A stretch of 64,000 bases of DNA from assembly GCF_012034935.1 (NCBI RefSeq), contig NZ_JAATEN010000016.1, positions 62,001-126,000 on the forward strand, in the 5' to 3' direction. The DNA comes from Streptomyces zingiberis. GTDB lineage: Bacteria > Actinomycetota > Actinomycetes > Streptomycetales > Streptomycetaceae. Below, piece by piece: positions 7,996 to 16,536 of the stretch. The position numbers were made by a program, and so were the translations under genes. Position 1 is the first letter of the stretch; every line of letters starts with the position of its first letter. The notes under the pieces are model-generated. The model saw nothing but the letters and a program-made list of their open reading frames with translations, was not told the origin of the DNA and searched no databases.

Positions 7996-10158
7996 ATGTC
8001 CGCACCTGGCGCCTACGCCGCCCGCTCCGGGACCGACTCCGGTCCCGCCCCCCGCAGCGGGCGGCACGGCAGCCCCCCTCCCCACGAGGCCGCCGCCGAC
8101 GCGGCGCTCCGCTCGCGGACGGCGCGGCTGGCCGCGCTGCCCGCGCTGGCCGTCACCCTGATCGCGGTGGCCGCCCTGGTGTTCGTGCTGCGGACCACCG
8201 AGTCCGGAAGTGACACGGCGGCAGGCTGGTGGGTGACGGTCGGTCTGGCCGTGATCGGCTGCGGCGTGGTCACGGCCGCCGCCGCGGCGGGGGATGCCCA
8301 GGCCCGCTCCACGGTGCGCCGGTACGCGGCGCTGCGCCGCTCCGCCGGCCGCGCGCAGTCCGACCTCCAGGAGCTGCTGCGCAGGCTGGAGGCCGGCGAG
8401 CGCATCCCGCCGTACACGCCGCCGCAGCAGCCCCGGGCCGAGGGGGACTGCCTGGACCTCGTCGCCTTCGAGTTCTCCCGGACCCAGCGCGCCGCCGAGG
8501 CAGCCGTCGTCCAGGCCGCCCACGCGGTCCGCGGTGAGTCGGACAACCGGGAGAAGGTGGAGGTGTTCGTCAACCTCGCCCGCCGGCTCCAGTCCCTCGT
8601 CCACCGCGAGATCGAGCTCCTCGACGAGCTGGAGAATGAGGTCGAGGACCCCGACCTCCTCAAGGGCCTCTTCCACGTCGACCACCTCGCCACCCGCATC
8701 CGCCGTCACGCCGAGAACCTCGCCGTGCTCGGCGGCGCCGTCTCCCGGCGCCAGTGGAGCCGCCCCGTGACCCTCACCGAGGTGCTGCGGTCCTCGATCG
8801 CCGAGGTGGAGCAGTACTCCCGGGTCAAGCTGGTGCCGCCGATCGAGGGCACCCTGCGCGGCCACGCGGTGGCCGACGTCATCCACCTCCTCGCCGAACT
8901 CGTCGAGAACGCCACCCTCTTCTCGCCTCCGCACACCCAGGTGCTGCTCCGGGCGCAGCGGGTCTCGGCCGGTCTCGCCGTCGAGGTGGAGGACCGGGGG
9001 CTCGGCATGCCCGGCGAGGAGCAGGAGCGGATGAACGCGCTCCTCGCCGACCCGGGCCGGATCGACGTGGGCGAGCTGCTCCAGGACGGCCGCATCGGGC
9101 TCTTCGTGGTCTCGGCGCTGGCCCGCCGGCACGGCCTCGCCGTCCAGTTGCGGAACAACATCTACGGCGGGGTGCAGGCCGTGCTGGTGCTGCCGCTCGC
9201 CCTGCTCGGCTCCGACACCACCGACCCCCGCGGCATCCCGGTGACGGGCGCCGGCGAGCCCCCCGCGGTCGCCCCCGGCGTCCCCGCGGGCACCGGCGGG
9301 CGGCAGAACGGGCAGACCCCGGCCCCCCTCCGGGGCGGTTCCCCCGCGGAGGGCGGGGAACGGCCCGTGCCGCCGGAGATGCCCCGGGAGCAGCGGGAGG
9401 CCGGCCCGGCGGGCGGCGGCCCCGGCCCCGCTCATGGTTCCTCTCGTGGCCCAGCCCATGACGTCGACCGGGACGGCCCGCCGACGATGACGCTGCAGCC
9501 GACCCCGGCCGCCCGCGGCGCCGGCTACGGCCACGAGCGGGACGGGCGCGCCCCGCACCCCCAGCCGAACGCGCACACCCCGCCGGCCCCTCGTGAGGGA
9601 GGCGCCCGCCCGGCCGCCCCCGCCGGGCCCGCGACGCCCCCGGGCGGGTCACCGGCCGTCGGCTCCGGGCCCTCCGGGGTACGCCACCACCCCGGGCCGC
9701 CGGCCGAGCACGCCGGCGGGCAGCCGCGGCCCGCGGGCACCGGTGGCGGACCGGGAGCGCACCCGCCCGCCCGGACTCCCGCGCCGCCGCCGGCCCTGCC
9801 CCAGCGCGCCCCGCACCCGGGCGCGCCACACCCCGGCGCCGGGCCCACCAGGGCCGCCGAGCCCGGTCCGCCGGCGCCCCGGCCCACGCAGCCCGGCGGG
9901 TACCCCGGCGAGGACTTCGGCGGAGACTTCGGCGACGACTTCGGCGGGCACGGTGACCGCCCGGTGCTGCCGCGGCGGCGCCGTCAGGAGCACCTCAGCC
10001 CCGAACTGCGGGACTCGCCGGGCCCCCGGACGGTGCCTGCGGACCGCGGGCCGCAGGCCGAACACGACCCCGAGCTGATGGCGGCGTTCCGCCGCGGTTT
10101 CGGCCTCGCGGAAGCGCCCGGCGCCCGCGAGGAGAAGGGCACGGACAGCACCCGCTGA
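7996..10158 (+). CDS. cvnA: Conservon CvnA-like membrane histidine-kinase-type ATPase
   Basis: This 720-residue sensor-like protein has two transmembrane helices (about 49-66 and 77-98) and a coiled region. A GHKL ATP-binding domain follows, with the N-box seen as ELVENATLFSPPHTQV and the G-boxes as EDRGLGMPGEE and GLFVVSALARRHGL, then a Pro/Gly-rich tail of about 280 residues. In conservons CvnA is thought to act with the roadblock, DUF742 and GTPase proteins in a eukaryote-like G-protein complex at the membrane. The start at 7996 follows GGAGGAAA. First gene of a tightly packed operon (cvnA-B-C-D, then a GAF gene). Confidence 0.9.
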   Translation: MSAPGAYAARSGTDSGPAPRSGRHGSPPPHEAAADAALRSRTARLAALPALAVTLIAVAALVFVLRTTESGSDTAAGWWVTVGLAVIGCGVVTAAAAAGDAQARSTVRRYAALRRSAGRAQSDLQELLRRLEAGERIPPYTPPQQPRAEGDCLDLVAFEFSRTQRAAEAAVVQAAHAVRGESDNREKVEVFVNLARRLQSLVHREIELLDELENEVEDPDLLKGLFHVDHLATRIRRHAENLAVLGGAVSRRQWSRPVTLTEVLRSSIAEVEQYSRVKLVPPIEGTLRGHAVADVIHLLAELVENATLFSPPHTQVLLRAQRVSAGLAVEVEDRGLGMPGEEQERMNALLADPGRIDVGELLQDGRIGLFVVSALARRHGLAVQLRNNIYGGVQAVLVLPLALLGSDTTDPRGIPVTGAGEPPAVAPGVPAGTGGRQNGQTPAPLRGGSPAEGGERPVPPEMPREQREAGPAGGGPGPAHGSSRGPAHDVDRDGPPTMTLQPTPAARGAGYGHERDGRAPHPQPNAHTPPAPREGGARPAAPAGPATPPGGSPAVGSGPSGVRHHPGPPAEHAGGQPRPAGTGGGPGAHPPARTPAPPPALPQRAPHPGAPHPGAGPTRAAEPGPPAPRPTQPGGYPGEDFGGDFGDDFGGHGDRPVLPRRRRQEHLSPELRDSPGPRTVPADRGPQAEHDPELMAAFRRGFGLAEAPGAREEKGTDSTR

Positions 10159-10201
10159 CCGTGTCTCCCCACCCTCCCTGACCCGAGGAGACGACCCTTC
10201 C

Positions 10202-10663
10202 ATGGTGAGCGACATGCGCACCGGCCAGAGCAACGACCTTTCCTGGCTCCTGGCCGGCCTCGTCCAGCGCGTGCCCCATACCCGCAGCGCGCTGCTGCTG
10301 TCGTCGGACGGCCTGGTGAAGGCGGCCGACGGCCTCGACCCGGACGCCGCGGACCACATGGCGGCCCTGGCCTCCGGACTCCACTCCCTGGCGCGCAGCG
10401 CCGGCGTCCGTTTCGACAACGGCGGCGAGGTGCGCCAGGTGGTGGTCGAACTCGACGGCTCGCTGCTGTTCGTGTCGGCCGCCGGCTCCGGCGCCTGTCT
10501 GGCCGTGCTGGCGAGCCGGGAGTCCGACCCGTCCGTGCTGGGGTACGAGATGGCCATGCTCGTGAAGAGCGTCCGCCCGTATCTGGGGACTCCGCCACGG
10601 CGCCCGGCGGCGGGCGGCGGGCCCGAGGGCGCCGGGCCGCTGGGCCCCGGACCGGGACGCTGA
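10202..10663 (+). CDS. cvnB: Conservon CvnB, roadblock/LC7 protein
   Basis: This 153-residue protein has the roadblock/LC7 fold. It begins with DLSWLLAGLVQRVPHTRSAL, followed by LLLSSDGLVKAADGL and a central VVVELDGSLLFVSAAGSGACLAVLA, with a disordered Pro/Gly tail. Such proteins are small-GTPase regulators and scaffold subunits. The start at 10202 follows GAGGAG. It lies 43 bases after cvnA and one base before the cvnC start, so translation is probably coupled to cvnC. Confidence 0.92.
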   Translation: MVSDMRTGQSNDLSWLLAGLVQRVPHTRSALLLSSDGLVKAADGLDPDAADHMAALASGLHSLARSAGVRFDNGGEVRQVVVELDGSLLFVSAAGSGACLAVLASRESDPSVLGYEMAMLVKSVRPYLGTPPRRPAAGGGPEGAGPLGPGPGR

Positions 10664-10664
10664 C

Positions 10665-11054
10665 GTGCCGCGTTTACCCGATGACGCGGAGCCGGACGCC
10701 CTGTGGATGGACGACAGGGCCGGCCGGCTGGTCCGTCCCTACACGGTCAGCAACGGGCGTACCCGGCCGTCCTCGGAACTCGGCCTGATGACGCTGGTGA
10801 TGGCCACCGGTTCCCGGCCGAAGAACTACCTGGGCCCGGACCACGCCCAGGTGCTGGAGCTGTGCGGCGGGCCGATGTCGGTCGCCGAACTCTCCGCCCA
10901 TGTCCGGCTGCCCGCGGTCGTCACCAAGGTCCTGCTGTCGGACCTGGTCGACTGCGGGGCGGTCACCACCCGTGAACCCCGTACGGCCGCCGCGGTCCGT
11001 ACCGACAAGGATGTGCTGAAGGCGGTGCTGCATGGACTACGCAAACGGCTCTGA
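10665..11054 (+). CDS. cvnC: Conservon CvnC, DUF742 protein
   Basis: This 129-residue DUF742 protein has an N-terminal WMDDRAGRLVRPYTVSNGR and a C-terminal winged-helix-like part (MSVAELSAHVRLPAVVTKVLL followed by DLVDCGAV). The GTG start at 10665 comes one base after the cvnB stop. Its end overlaps the cvnD start by 23 bases in another frame, a typical conservon arrangement that implies coupled translation and fixed stoichiometry. Confidence 0.92.
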   Translation: MPRLPDDAEPDALWMDDRAGRLVRPYTVSNGRTRPSSELGLMTLVMATGSRPKNYLGPDHAQVLELCGGPMSVAELSAHVRLPAVVTKVLLSDLVDCGAVTTREPRTAAAVRTDKDVLKAVLHGLRKRL

Positions 11055-11625
11055 CCCCTTCCCGACCGCCCTCAAGATCCTGGTGGCGGGTGGTTTCGGG
11101 GTGGGCAAGACCACCTTCGTCGGCAGCGTCAGCGAGATCGAGCCGCTGTCGACGGAGGAGCTGCTCACCCAGGTCAGCGCCCGTACCGACCCGCTGGACG
11201 GGGTGGAGGCCAAGGCGACGACGACCGTCGCCATGGACTTCGGCCGGATCAGCCTGGACGGCAACCACGTCCTCTACCTGTTCGGCACCCCCGGGCAGGA
11301 ACGGTTCTGGTTCCTCTGGGACGAGCTGTCCAGCGGTGCCCTCGGCGCGGTGGTGCTGGCCGACACCCGCCGGCTGGAGCACTGCTTCTCGGCGGTGGAC
11401 TTCTTCGAGCGCCGCGGCATCTCGTTCGTCGTCGCCGTCAACGAGTTCGACGGGGCCCACCGCTACACGCCCGACGAGGTGCGGGCCGCGGTGGACCTCC
11501 GGCCGGAGGTCCCGGTGGTGCTCTGCGACGCCCGCCACCCGGACTCGGGCACCCATGTGCTGCTGGCCCTGGTCCAGCACCTGCTCACCTCGGTCCCGGG
11601 GCAGCCGGCCGGGGTCACGGGCTGA
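11032..11625 (+). CDS. cvnD: Conservon CvnD, small GTPase-like ATP/GTP-binding protein
   Basis: This 197-residue P-loop GTPase has GGFGVGKT (residues 20-27), the G3-like TPGQERF in FLFGTPGQERFW context, and the G4-like NEFD. The C-terminal DARHPDSGTHVLLALVQH closes the fold. It is presumed to cycle between nucleotide states under control of CvnB and CvnC and to signal from the CvnA complex. The start at 11032 is internal to the cvnC end. It is a useful intact reference for the damaged cvnD in the second conservon. Confidence 0.92.
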   Translation: MDYANGSDPFPTALKILVAGGFGVGKTTFVGSVSEIEPLSTEELLTQVSARTDPLDGVEAKATTTVAMDFGRISLDGNHVLYLFGTPGQERFWFLWDELSSGALGAVVLADTRRLEHCFSAVDFFERRGISFVVAVNEFDGAHRYTPDEVRAAVDLRPEVPVVLCDARHPDSGTHVLLALVQHLLTSVPGQPAGVTG

Positions 11626-11731
11626 ACCGGGGGCCGCTCCGCCCCGTACCCCCTGTCCCCCGGCCGTCGCCCTTCCTCCGCCCCCGTCCCCTCTCCCTCC
11701 CCCGTACGTCCCCCGAACGGAGAAGCCACCC

Positions 11732-12316
11732 GTGGCCGCACCGACACCCCCTCCCTCCTACGACCCGACCGGTCATCTCCTGCTCACCCCCGAGGACGGG
11801 CAGGCGCCGGCGCGCCGGGTCCGCCTGAACGAACTCGGCCTCGGGGACAACCCGGTGCCGGAGTTCGACGACTTCGCCCGGGAACTGGCCCGTGTCACCG
11901 GGGCCCCCTACGCGATGGTCAACTTCATCGACGAACACCGCCAGTACTTCGCGGGCCTGTACACCCCCGGCAGCGGGGGCTCCGGGGTCGAGTTCGGCCC
12001 GGTGGCGCCGGAGCCGGGCCGGGTCATGGCCCGCGACCACGGCTACTGCCCGCACGTCGTGGTGCGGCGCAAGGCGCTGGTGCTGGAGGACGTCTGCGAC
12101 TACCCGCGGTTCGCGGGCAACCCGGTGGTGGACGAGATCGGCATCCGGTCCTACATGGGTGCCCCGCTGATCGACCGGACGGGCATGGCGCTGGGGACGG
12201 TCTGCGTGGTGGCCCAGGAGGCGCGGCCGTGGGGGCGGCAGGGCCTGGAGACCATCAAGGCGATGGCCGCCGAGCTGGTGGACCGGATCCACCACCGGGA
12301 GGCCGGCGGGCTCTGA
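11732..12316 (+). CDS. GAF-domain protein of the conservon
   Basis: This 194-residue single GAF-domain protein opens with TPPPSYDPTGHLLLTPED and continues with VPEFDDFARELARVTGAPYAMV, HRQYFAGL, a CPHVV segment and YMGAPLIDRTGMALGTVCV, all characteristic of GAF sensors. The ligand is unknown. The GTG start at 11732 gives the family's usual N-terminus; the nearest purine-rich site (GGAG) is about 12 bases away. It follows cvnD by 106 bases and is most likely the fifth gene of the operon. A strong hairpin follows it. Confidence 0.85.
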   Translation: MAAPTPPPSYDPTGHLLLTPEDGQAPARRVRLNELGLGDNPVPEFDDFARELARVTGAPYAMVNFIDEHRQYFAGLYTPGSGGSGVEFGPVAPEPGRVMARDHGYCPHVVVRRKALVLEDVCDYPRFAGNPVVDEIGIRSYMGAPLIDRTGMALGTVCVVAQEARPWGRQGLETIKAMAAELVDRIHHREAGGL

Positions 12317-12336
12317 GCCCGCACCGTGCGGGTCCG

Positions 12337-12371
12337 GCGCGGGGCCGGGGGGCGCTCCCCCGGCCCCGCGC
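12337..12371. terminator. 15-bp hairpin ending the first conservon
   Basis: Positions 12337-12351 pair with 12357-12371 around GCGCT. The hairpin lies between the convergent GAF gene and acyl-CoA dehydrogenase gene, with a smaller stem at 12318-12332 just before it, and probably acts in both directions. Confidence 0.72.
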
Positions 12372-12376
12372 CCTTG

Positions 12377-13585
12377 TCACACCGCGCTGGGTTCCGGCCG
12401 CCGCACCCGGTCCGCGAGCCGCTCGGACCACTGGCCCCGCCCCTGCCCGAGCGCGAGCTCGCCGAGCCGCAGGAGCTGGACGTCGGAGGTGCCGGCGGGC
12501 GCGAAGATGTGGAAGGCGTCCCGCAGGTAGCGCTCCAGGGGGCGGTCGGTGAAGAGCCCGCAGGCCGCGTGGATCTCCATGGCCGCCCGTGCGGAGTCGA
12601 GTGCGTACTCGACGTTGATCAGTTTGGCGTTCATCAGCTCCGCGTCGCACGGCAGGCCCTGGTCGAGCAGATGGACGGCGTGGTACGCGGCGAGCCGGGC
12701 CGTCATCAGCCGGGACTGCATCTGGCCCAGTTTGTGCTTGACGGTGCCCAGGGCGCCGAGCGCCCGGCCGTACCGCTCCCGCTCGGCGCAGAAGGCCGCG
12801 GTCTCCTCCATGACCGCCTGGTGGATGCCGAGGGAGACGGCCGTGAGGTTGGCGCGGCCGTAGAGGACGCTGGAGGAGTAGGCGACCGACAGGCCGTCCC
12901 CCTCCTCACCGAGCCGGTTGGCGGCCGGTACCCGGCAGTTGTCGAAGCGGAGTTCGCCGAAGCTGAAGCCGTGCAGGCCCATCGCGGGCCGCTGCTCGCC
13001 GAGGGAGAAGCCCGGCGCGCTGGACTCCACCAGGAAGGCGGTCAGCCCGTCCGAGCCGGGCCCGGTGCGCGCCACCACCCCGTGCAGGTCTCCGACGTGG
13101 CTGTTGCCGACGTAGACCTTGCCGCCGTTGAGGATGTAGTCGCCCGAGTCCTCGTCACGGACCGCGGTGGATTCCATGCCCAGGACATGGCCGCCGGAGC
13201 CGGGCTCGGTGACCGCGATGGTGGGGAGGCACTCGCCCGAGGCGATCCTGGGCAGCCAGGTCTTGCGCTGTACGTCGCTGCCGAAATGGACGATCTTGGC
13301 CACGCCCAGCTGGGACGCCTGGACCATGGCGCCCATGGCGCCGCTGACCCGCGCCAGTTCCTCGATGACGATCGTCTTGGCGAGGTGCCCGGCGCCCATG
13401 CCACCGTACGCCGGGTCGATGGTGACACCGATCCAGCCCTGACGCGCGATCAACCGGGAGAGTTCGTGGCTGACGGTGCGGGAGTCCTCCATCGCGGGTA
13501 TCCGCGGCCGCACCTCCCGCTCCGCGAAGTCCCTTACCTGCTGGCGTAGTTCATGGTGGAGGCGGTCGGTGAAATAGTGTTCCAC
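12377..13585 (-). CDS. Acyl-CoA dehydrogenase family protein
   Basis: This 402-residue flavoprotein has the acyl-CoA dehydrogenase fold. Visible are HELRQQVRDFAEREV at the N-terminus, the FAD/substrate loop AVTEPGSGGHVLGMES, and the C-terminal helical domain with RERYGRALGALGTVKHKLGQM. Members oxidise acyl-CoA thioesters to enoyl-CoA. The segment that normally reads YEGT with the catalytic Glu reads FAPAGTSD here, so the usual base is absent and the substrate or chemistry may differ. The GTG start at 13585 (MEHYF) follows an AGGGA site. No fatty-acid or amino-acid catabolism genes adjoin it. Confidence 0.85.
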   Translation of the reverse strand: MEHYFTDRLHHELRQQVRDFAEREVRPRIPAMEDSRTVSHELSRLIARQGWIGVTIDPAYGGMGAGHLAKTIVIEELARVSGAMGAMVQASQLGVAKIVHFGSDVQRKTWLPRIASGECLPTIAVTEPGSGGHVLGMESTAVRDEDSGDYILNGGKVYVGNSHVGDLHGVVARTGPGSDGLTAFLVESSAPGFSLGEQRPAMGLHGFSFGELRFDNCRVPAANRLGEEGDGLSVAYSSSVLYGRANLTAVSLGIHQAVMEETAAFCAERERYGRALGALGTVKHKLGQMQSRLMTARLAAYHAVHLLDQGLPCDAELMNAKLINVEYALDSARAAMEIHAACGLFTDRPLERYLRDAFHIFAPAGTSDVQLLRLGELALGQGRGQWSERLADRVRRPEPSAV

Positions 13586-14016
13586 TGCACGTCCCTCGTC
13601 CGCGTGTCCCCCAGGCCGGTGGCTGGGGATGGTCACTCCGGGCGACTCCGCTGTCACGGTGGTTGCCGCCCGCACCATGGTCCACTCCAGAAGACGGTCC
13701 GTCACGGATCGACAGACCTTTGGCCAAAAGCGCCGCTGTTGTGTTGGCCACCAGATTATGCGATATGGCTTCACCCACCGTTCACACCTGGGCCGATATC
13801 TGCCCTCCGGGGTCACGAACCGGTTCCCCGGAGCCCTCGTGACCGCCCTGACGAGGGCCATCAGGGGACTGCCCGGACCGACCGGAGGAAAGGATTCAGC
13901 CACCGGCGTGCGGAGCCGCCCCGGACAGCGGATACGGTGAGCCCTGCCGGTGGACCGGGGTGGGCGGACGGCGCGGCACGGCGCCGGGCCGGTGACGACG
14001 GGACGGGGACGGATTG
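13586..14016. promoter_or_regulatory. Divergent promoter region, AT-richer core
   Basis: This 431-base divergent region holds an unusually AT-rich core near 13720-13800. On the minus strand CATAAT at about 13757-13762 is a good -10 hexamer for the acyl-CoA dehydrogenase gene. Two direct TTGGCCA copies about 24 bases apart lie beside it and could be a regulator site. No open frame is convincing. Confidence 0.45.
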
Positions 14017-15750
14017 GTGGCGGAGATCCAGAGCGGACGGGCGGCACGGGACGGCGCCGGGGCGGCGCTCCCGGCCGGTGACGCGGCGGCCCCGGGGGCC
14101 GTGCTGCTGCTGGCGGCCGCACCCGCCGGACGGCACCGGCTGGTGGACGCGGCCTCCGCGCTGCCCGCGCTGGCGGCCGTACGGCCCGAACTGCTGACGG
14201 GCACGGGGGCCGCGCGCGTGGTGGAGCTGGTGGACCCGGCCGACCCGCAGGTCGTCCTGGTGCGGCTGCGGAGCGCGGCGGCGGCCCCCGGGCCCCTGCT
14301 GATCCACCTCATCGGCCAGCTCACCGTGGACCGCAAACAGCAGCGACCGCATCTGGCCCTGGCCCGCACCACCTCCGCCACCGCCCGCTACACCGCGCTG
14401 CCCTGGCACTGGCTCTCGGCCGAACTGGGCCACCGCCGTCCGGGCACCACCACGGTCCTCGCCGACCTGGTGGCCGACTCCTCCGCCGGGGAGCGGCTGC
14501 CGGAGCTGCTGGCCTCCCTCGCGGTGACCGGTGCCGCCGTGTACGGCGCGGTGACCCCGCCGCCGGAGCGGCGCACGCCCGCCGAGCCGCGCTACAGCCG
14601 GGCCGTCGCCGAACTCCTGCGTACCGCCACGGCCCGGCCGGACCCGGCCGAGCTGCACGACCTCGCCGCCGCCCGGGCCGGACTGCCCCCCGGCGCGCTG
14701 CTGCTGACCCCGCGTCCCACCGGGGCCGCCGGTCCGGGCACACCCGTCTCCCCGGTCCCTCCGGCCGCGGCACGGCAGGTGCCGCCGTCGGTTCCGCAGC
14801 CGCCGCCCCCCTTCGGCGCCGTCCCCACCCCGGCTTCCCGGCCGGGGGCACACCCGGACACCGGGACCCCGGGCGCCGCTCCCCCGGCCGGGGAGAGGCA
14901 GGACGGCCATGGCTCCTCCGGCGCTCCCTCCGCGGGCGATGCCGTGTACGCCGTTCTCTCCCCCCTCACCGCGCAGGCCGCGCCGGCCCCGGGCCCCTCC
15001 CCCGTCCAGCCACCCCCGCCGGTCTCCCCGGGTGGAACGCCCGCCGGCGCGGCCCCCGCGGGCGCGGCGACCGCCGGCGCCCCGGCGGAAGCAGGCGGTC
15101 AGGCCCGGTCCGCGGACCGTGAGCGCCCGTTCCCGCCGCCCGCTCCCCGCCAGGAGCCGGGCCGGGAGACCGCAGCGGCATCCCACCCGGCACCGGACGC
15201 CCGGCCGGGCACCGCGCAGGAGCCCCCCGCTGGGGCCCCGGCCCCCGCCGCTCCCCCGGCGGCCCCGGCATCCCCGGCGGCCCCCGCGCCGGGGCCGCCG
15301 GCTCCCGCGCCGTCCCCGGCGGAGGACCCGCACCCGGCGATCCTCGCCGCGGCGCACGCCGGCCGGCACAGCGAGGCCGCCGCGATGGCCGCCGCCTGGG
15401 AACAGCACGCCTGGCGCGCCCACGGCCCCGACTCCGCGGAGGCCGTGCACTGGCTGGAGGTACGGGCGGACCTCGCCCGGCTCGCCGGCGACCCGGCCCG
15501 CTCCTGCGAGTTGTGGCTGTCCGCCGCCACGGCCCGGCTCTCCGCCGGGGAGGAGGAGGCCGCCGCGGACGTGGTGGCCGCCGTGGACCGCGCACACCAC
15601 TGCTGGGAGCAGGTTCGCGACGGAGCCGCCGCGCGGGGGCTGAGCGAGCGGCTTGCGACCCTCCGCCGGCGGGTACCCGGACGACGTCCCGGTGCCGTCG
15701 AGGCACTGGAGCGCCGTATCGAGGCCCTGAGCTCCGCGTCCGCGAGCTGA
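14017..15750 (+). CDS. Uncharacterised actinobacterial protein with long Pro/Ala linker
   Basis: I recognise no named family. The N-terminal domain (about 1-235) is a compact, hydrophobic alpha/beta sequence with PGPLLIHLIGQLTVDRKQ and RYTALPWHW, which may form a nucleotide- or peptidase-like fold. About 200 residues of Pro/Ala/Gly linker follow. The C-terminal 130 residues are helical and repeat-like (AAHAGRHSEAAAMAAAWEQ, then DPARSCELWLSAATARL), resembling tetratricopeptide helices. No signal peptide or membrane segment is evident. The GTG at 14017 is preferred to the TTG at 14014. The gene is followed after 30 bases by the DUF6328 membrane protein, and the pair looks like an operon. Confidence 0.7.
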   Translation: MAEIQSGRAARDGAGAALPAGDAAAPGAVLLLAAAPAGRHRLVDAASALPALAAVRPELLTGTGAARVVELVDPADPQVVLVRLRSAAAAPGPLLIHLIGQLTVDRKQQRPHLALARTTSATARYTALPWHWLSAELGHRRPGTTTVLADLVADSSAGERLPELLASLAVTGAAVYGAVTPPPERRTPAEPRYSRAVAELLRTATARPDPAELHDLAAARAGLPPGALLLTPRPTGAAGPGTPVSPVPPAAARQVPPSVPQPPPPFGAVPTPASRPGAHPDTGTPGAAPPAGERQDGHGSSGAPSAGDAVYAVLSPLTAQAAPAPGPSPVQPPPPVSPGGTPAGAAPAGAATAGAPAEAGGQARSADRERPFPPPAPRQEPGRETAAASHPAPDARPGTAQEPPAGAPAPAAPPAAPASPAAPAPGPPAPAPSPAEDPHPAILAAAHAGRHSEAAAMAAAWEQHAWRAHGPDSAEAVHWLEVRADLARLAGDPARSCELWLSAATARLSAGEEEAAADVVAAVDRAHHCWEQVRDGAAARGLSERLATLRRRVPGRRPGAVEALERRIEALSSASAS

Positions 15751-15780
15751 AGGGGGCCCTGACCGAAGGAGGCCGCCTTG

Positions 15781-16392
15781 GTGATCGATGTCCGGAACCA
15801 GCCCGCCGAGTCATCCGGTGAGCGGCCCGAGGAGCGGCCCGGCCCCCAGCTCACCGGGCGGGACGAGACCCGTGAGGAGCGTGCCGACCGGAAGTGGGGC
15901 GAGCTGATGCAGGAGGTGCGGGTCGCCCAGACCGGCATCCAGATCCTGCTCGCCTTCCTGCTGACCTCGGCGTTCTCCCCACGCTTCCCCGAACTGGACG
16001 CCTTCGGCCACGATCTGTACGTCTTCACCATCATGTCCGGGGCGGCGGCCACCGGCGCCCTGATAGCCCCGGTGGCCCTGCACCGCATGGTCACCGGGTA
16101 CTCGCTGAAGCCGCAGACGGTCATCTGGGCCTCGCGGTTCACCATGGTGGGGCTGATGCTGCTGCTGGTCACGGTGGGCGCGGCGCTGACGCTGATCCTC
16201 CGCTTCGTCATCCACGACACCCTCGCCGTCTGGCTCGCGGGCGGCGTGCTGCTCTGGTTCGCGGGCTGCTGGTTCCCGCCGGCGGCCTGGCTGCGCCACC
16301 GGCGCAGGCAGCTCGGCGCGGTGCCCGGCGACCCGAGCGACCCCGCGGACCCGGACGTGCGCTGCGTGCCCGAGTTCACCGAGCGCGGCTGA
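15781..16392 (+). CDS. DUF6328 family membrane protein
   Basis: This 203-residue integral membrane protein has an acidic N-terminal region of about 45 residues. RADRKWGELMQEVRVAQTGIQ then leads into four transmembrane helices (about 56-72, 82-100, 120-145, 152-172) and a charged C-terminus. The Q-T-G-I-Q-I-L-L-AF segment is the hallmark of DUF6328. The function is unknown. The GTG at 15781 lies eight bases after AAGGAGG, better spaced than the TTG at 15778. It is second in an operon with the protein above, and a hairpin follows. Confidence 0.82.
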   Translation: MIDVRNQPAESSGERPEERPGPQLTGRDETREERADRKWGELMQEVRVAQTGIQILLAFLLTSAFSPRFPELDAFGHDLYVFTIMSGAAATGALIAPVALHRMVTGYSLKPQTVIWASRFTMVGLMLLLVTVGAALTLILRFVIHDTLAVWLAGGVLLWFAGCWFPPAAWLRHRRRQLGAVPGDPSDPADPDVRCVPEFTERG

Positions 16393-16447
16393 CCGGCACC
16401 CCGGGGAAGGAGCAGGGCAGAACCCCGGGGCCTCCGAGGTAAAGGGC

Positions 16448-16478
16448 CGCCCGGCACCCCGCGAAGGGGTACCGGGCG
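16448..16478. terminator. Hairpin between DUF6328 and alcohol dehydrogenase genes
   Basis: A 13-bp inverted repeat with one mismatch pairs 16448-16460 with 16466-16478 around GCGAA. The genes on either side converge, so it may terminate both transcripts. Confidence 0.65.
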
Positions 16479-16536
16479 CGACGCGGCGGCGGGCCGTCGG
16501 CGGTGTCGGACTCGGCGGGGTGGTGGATCGGCGGGG

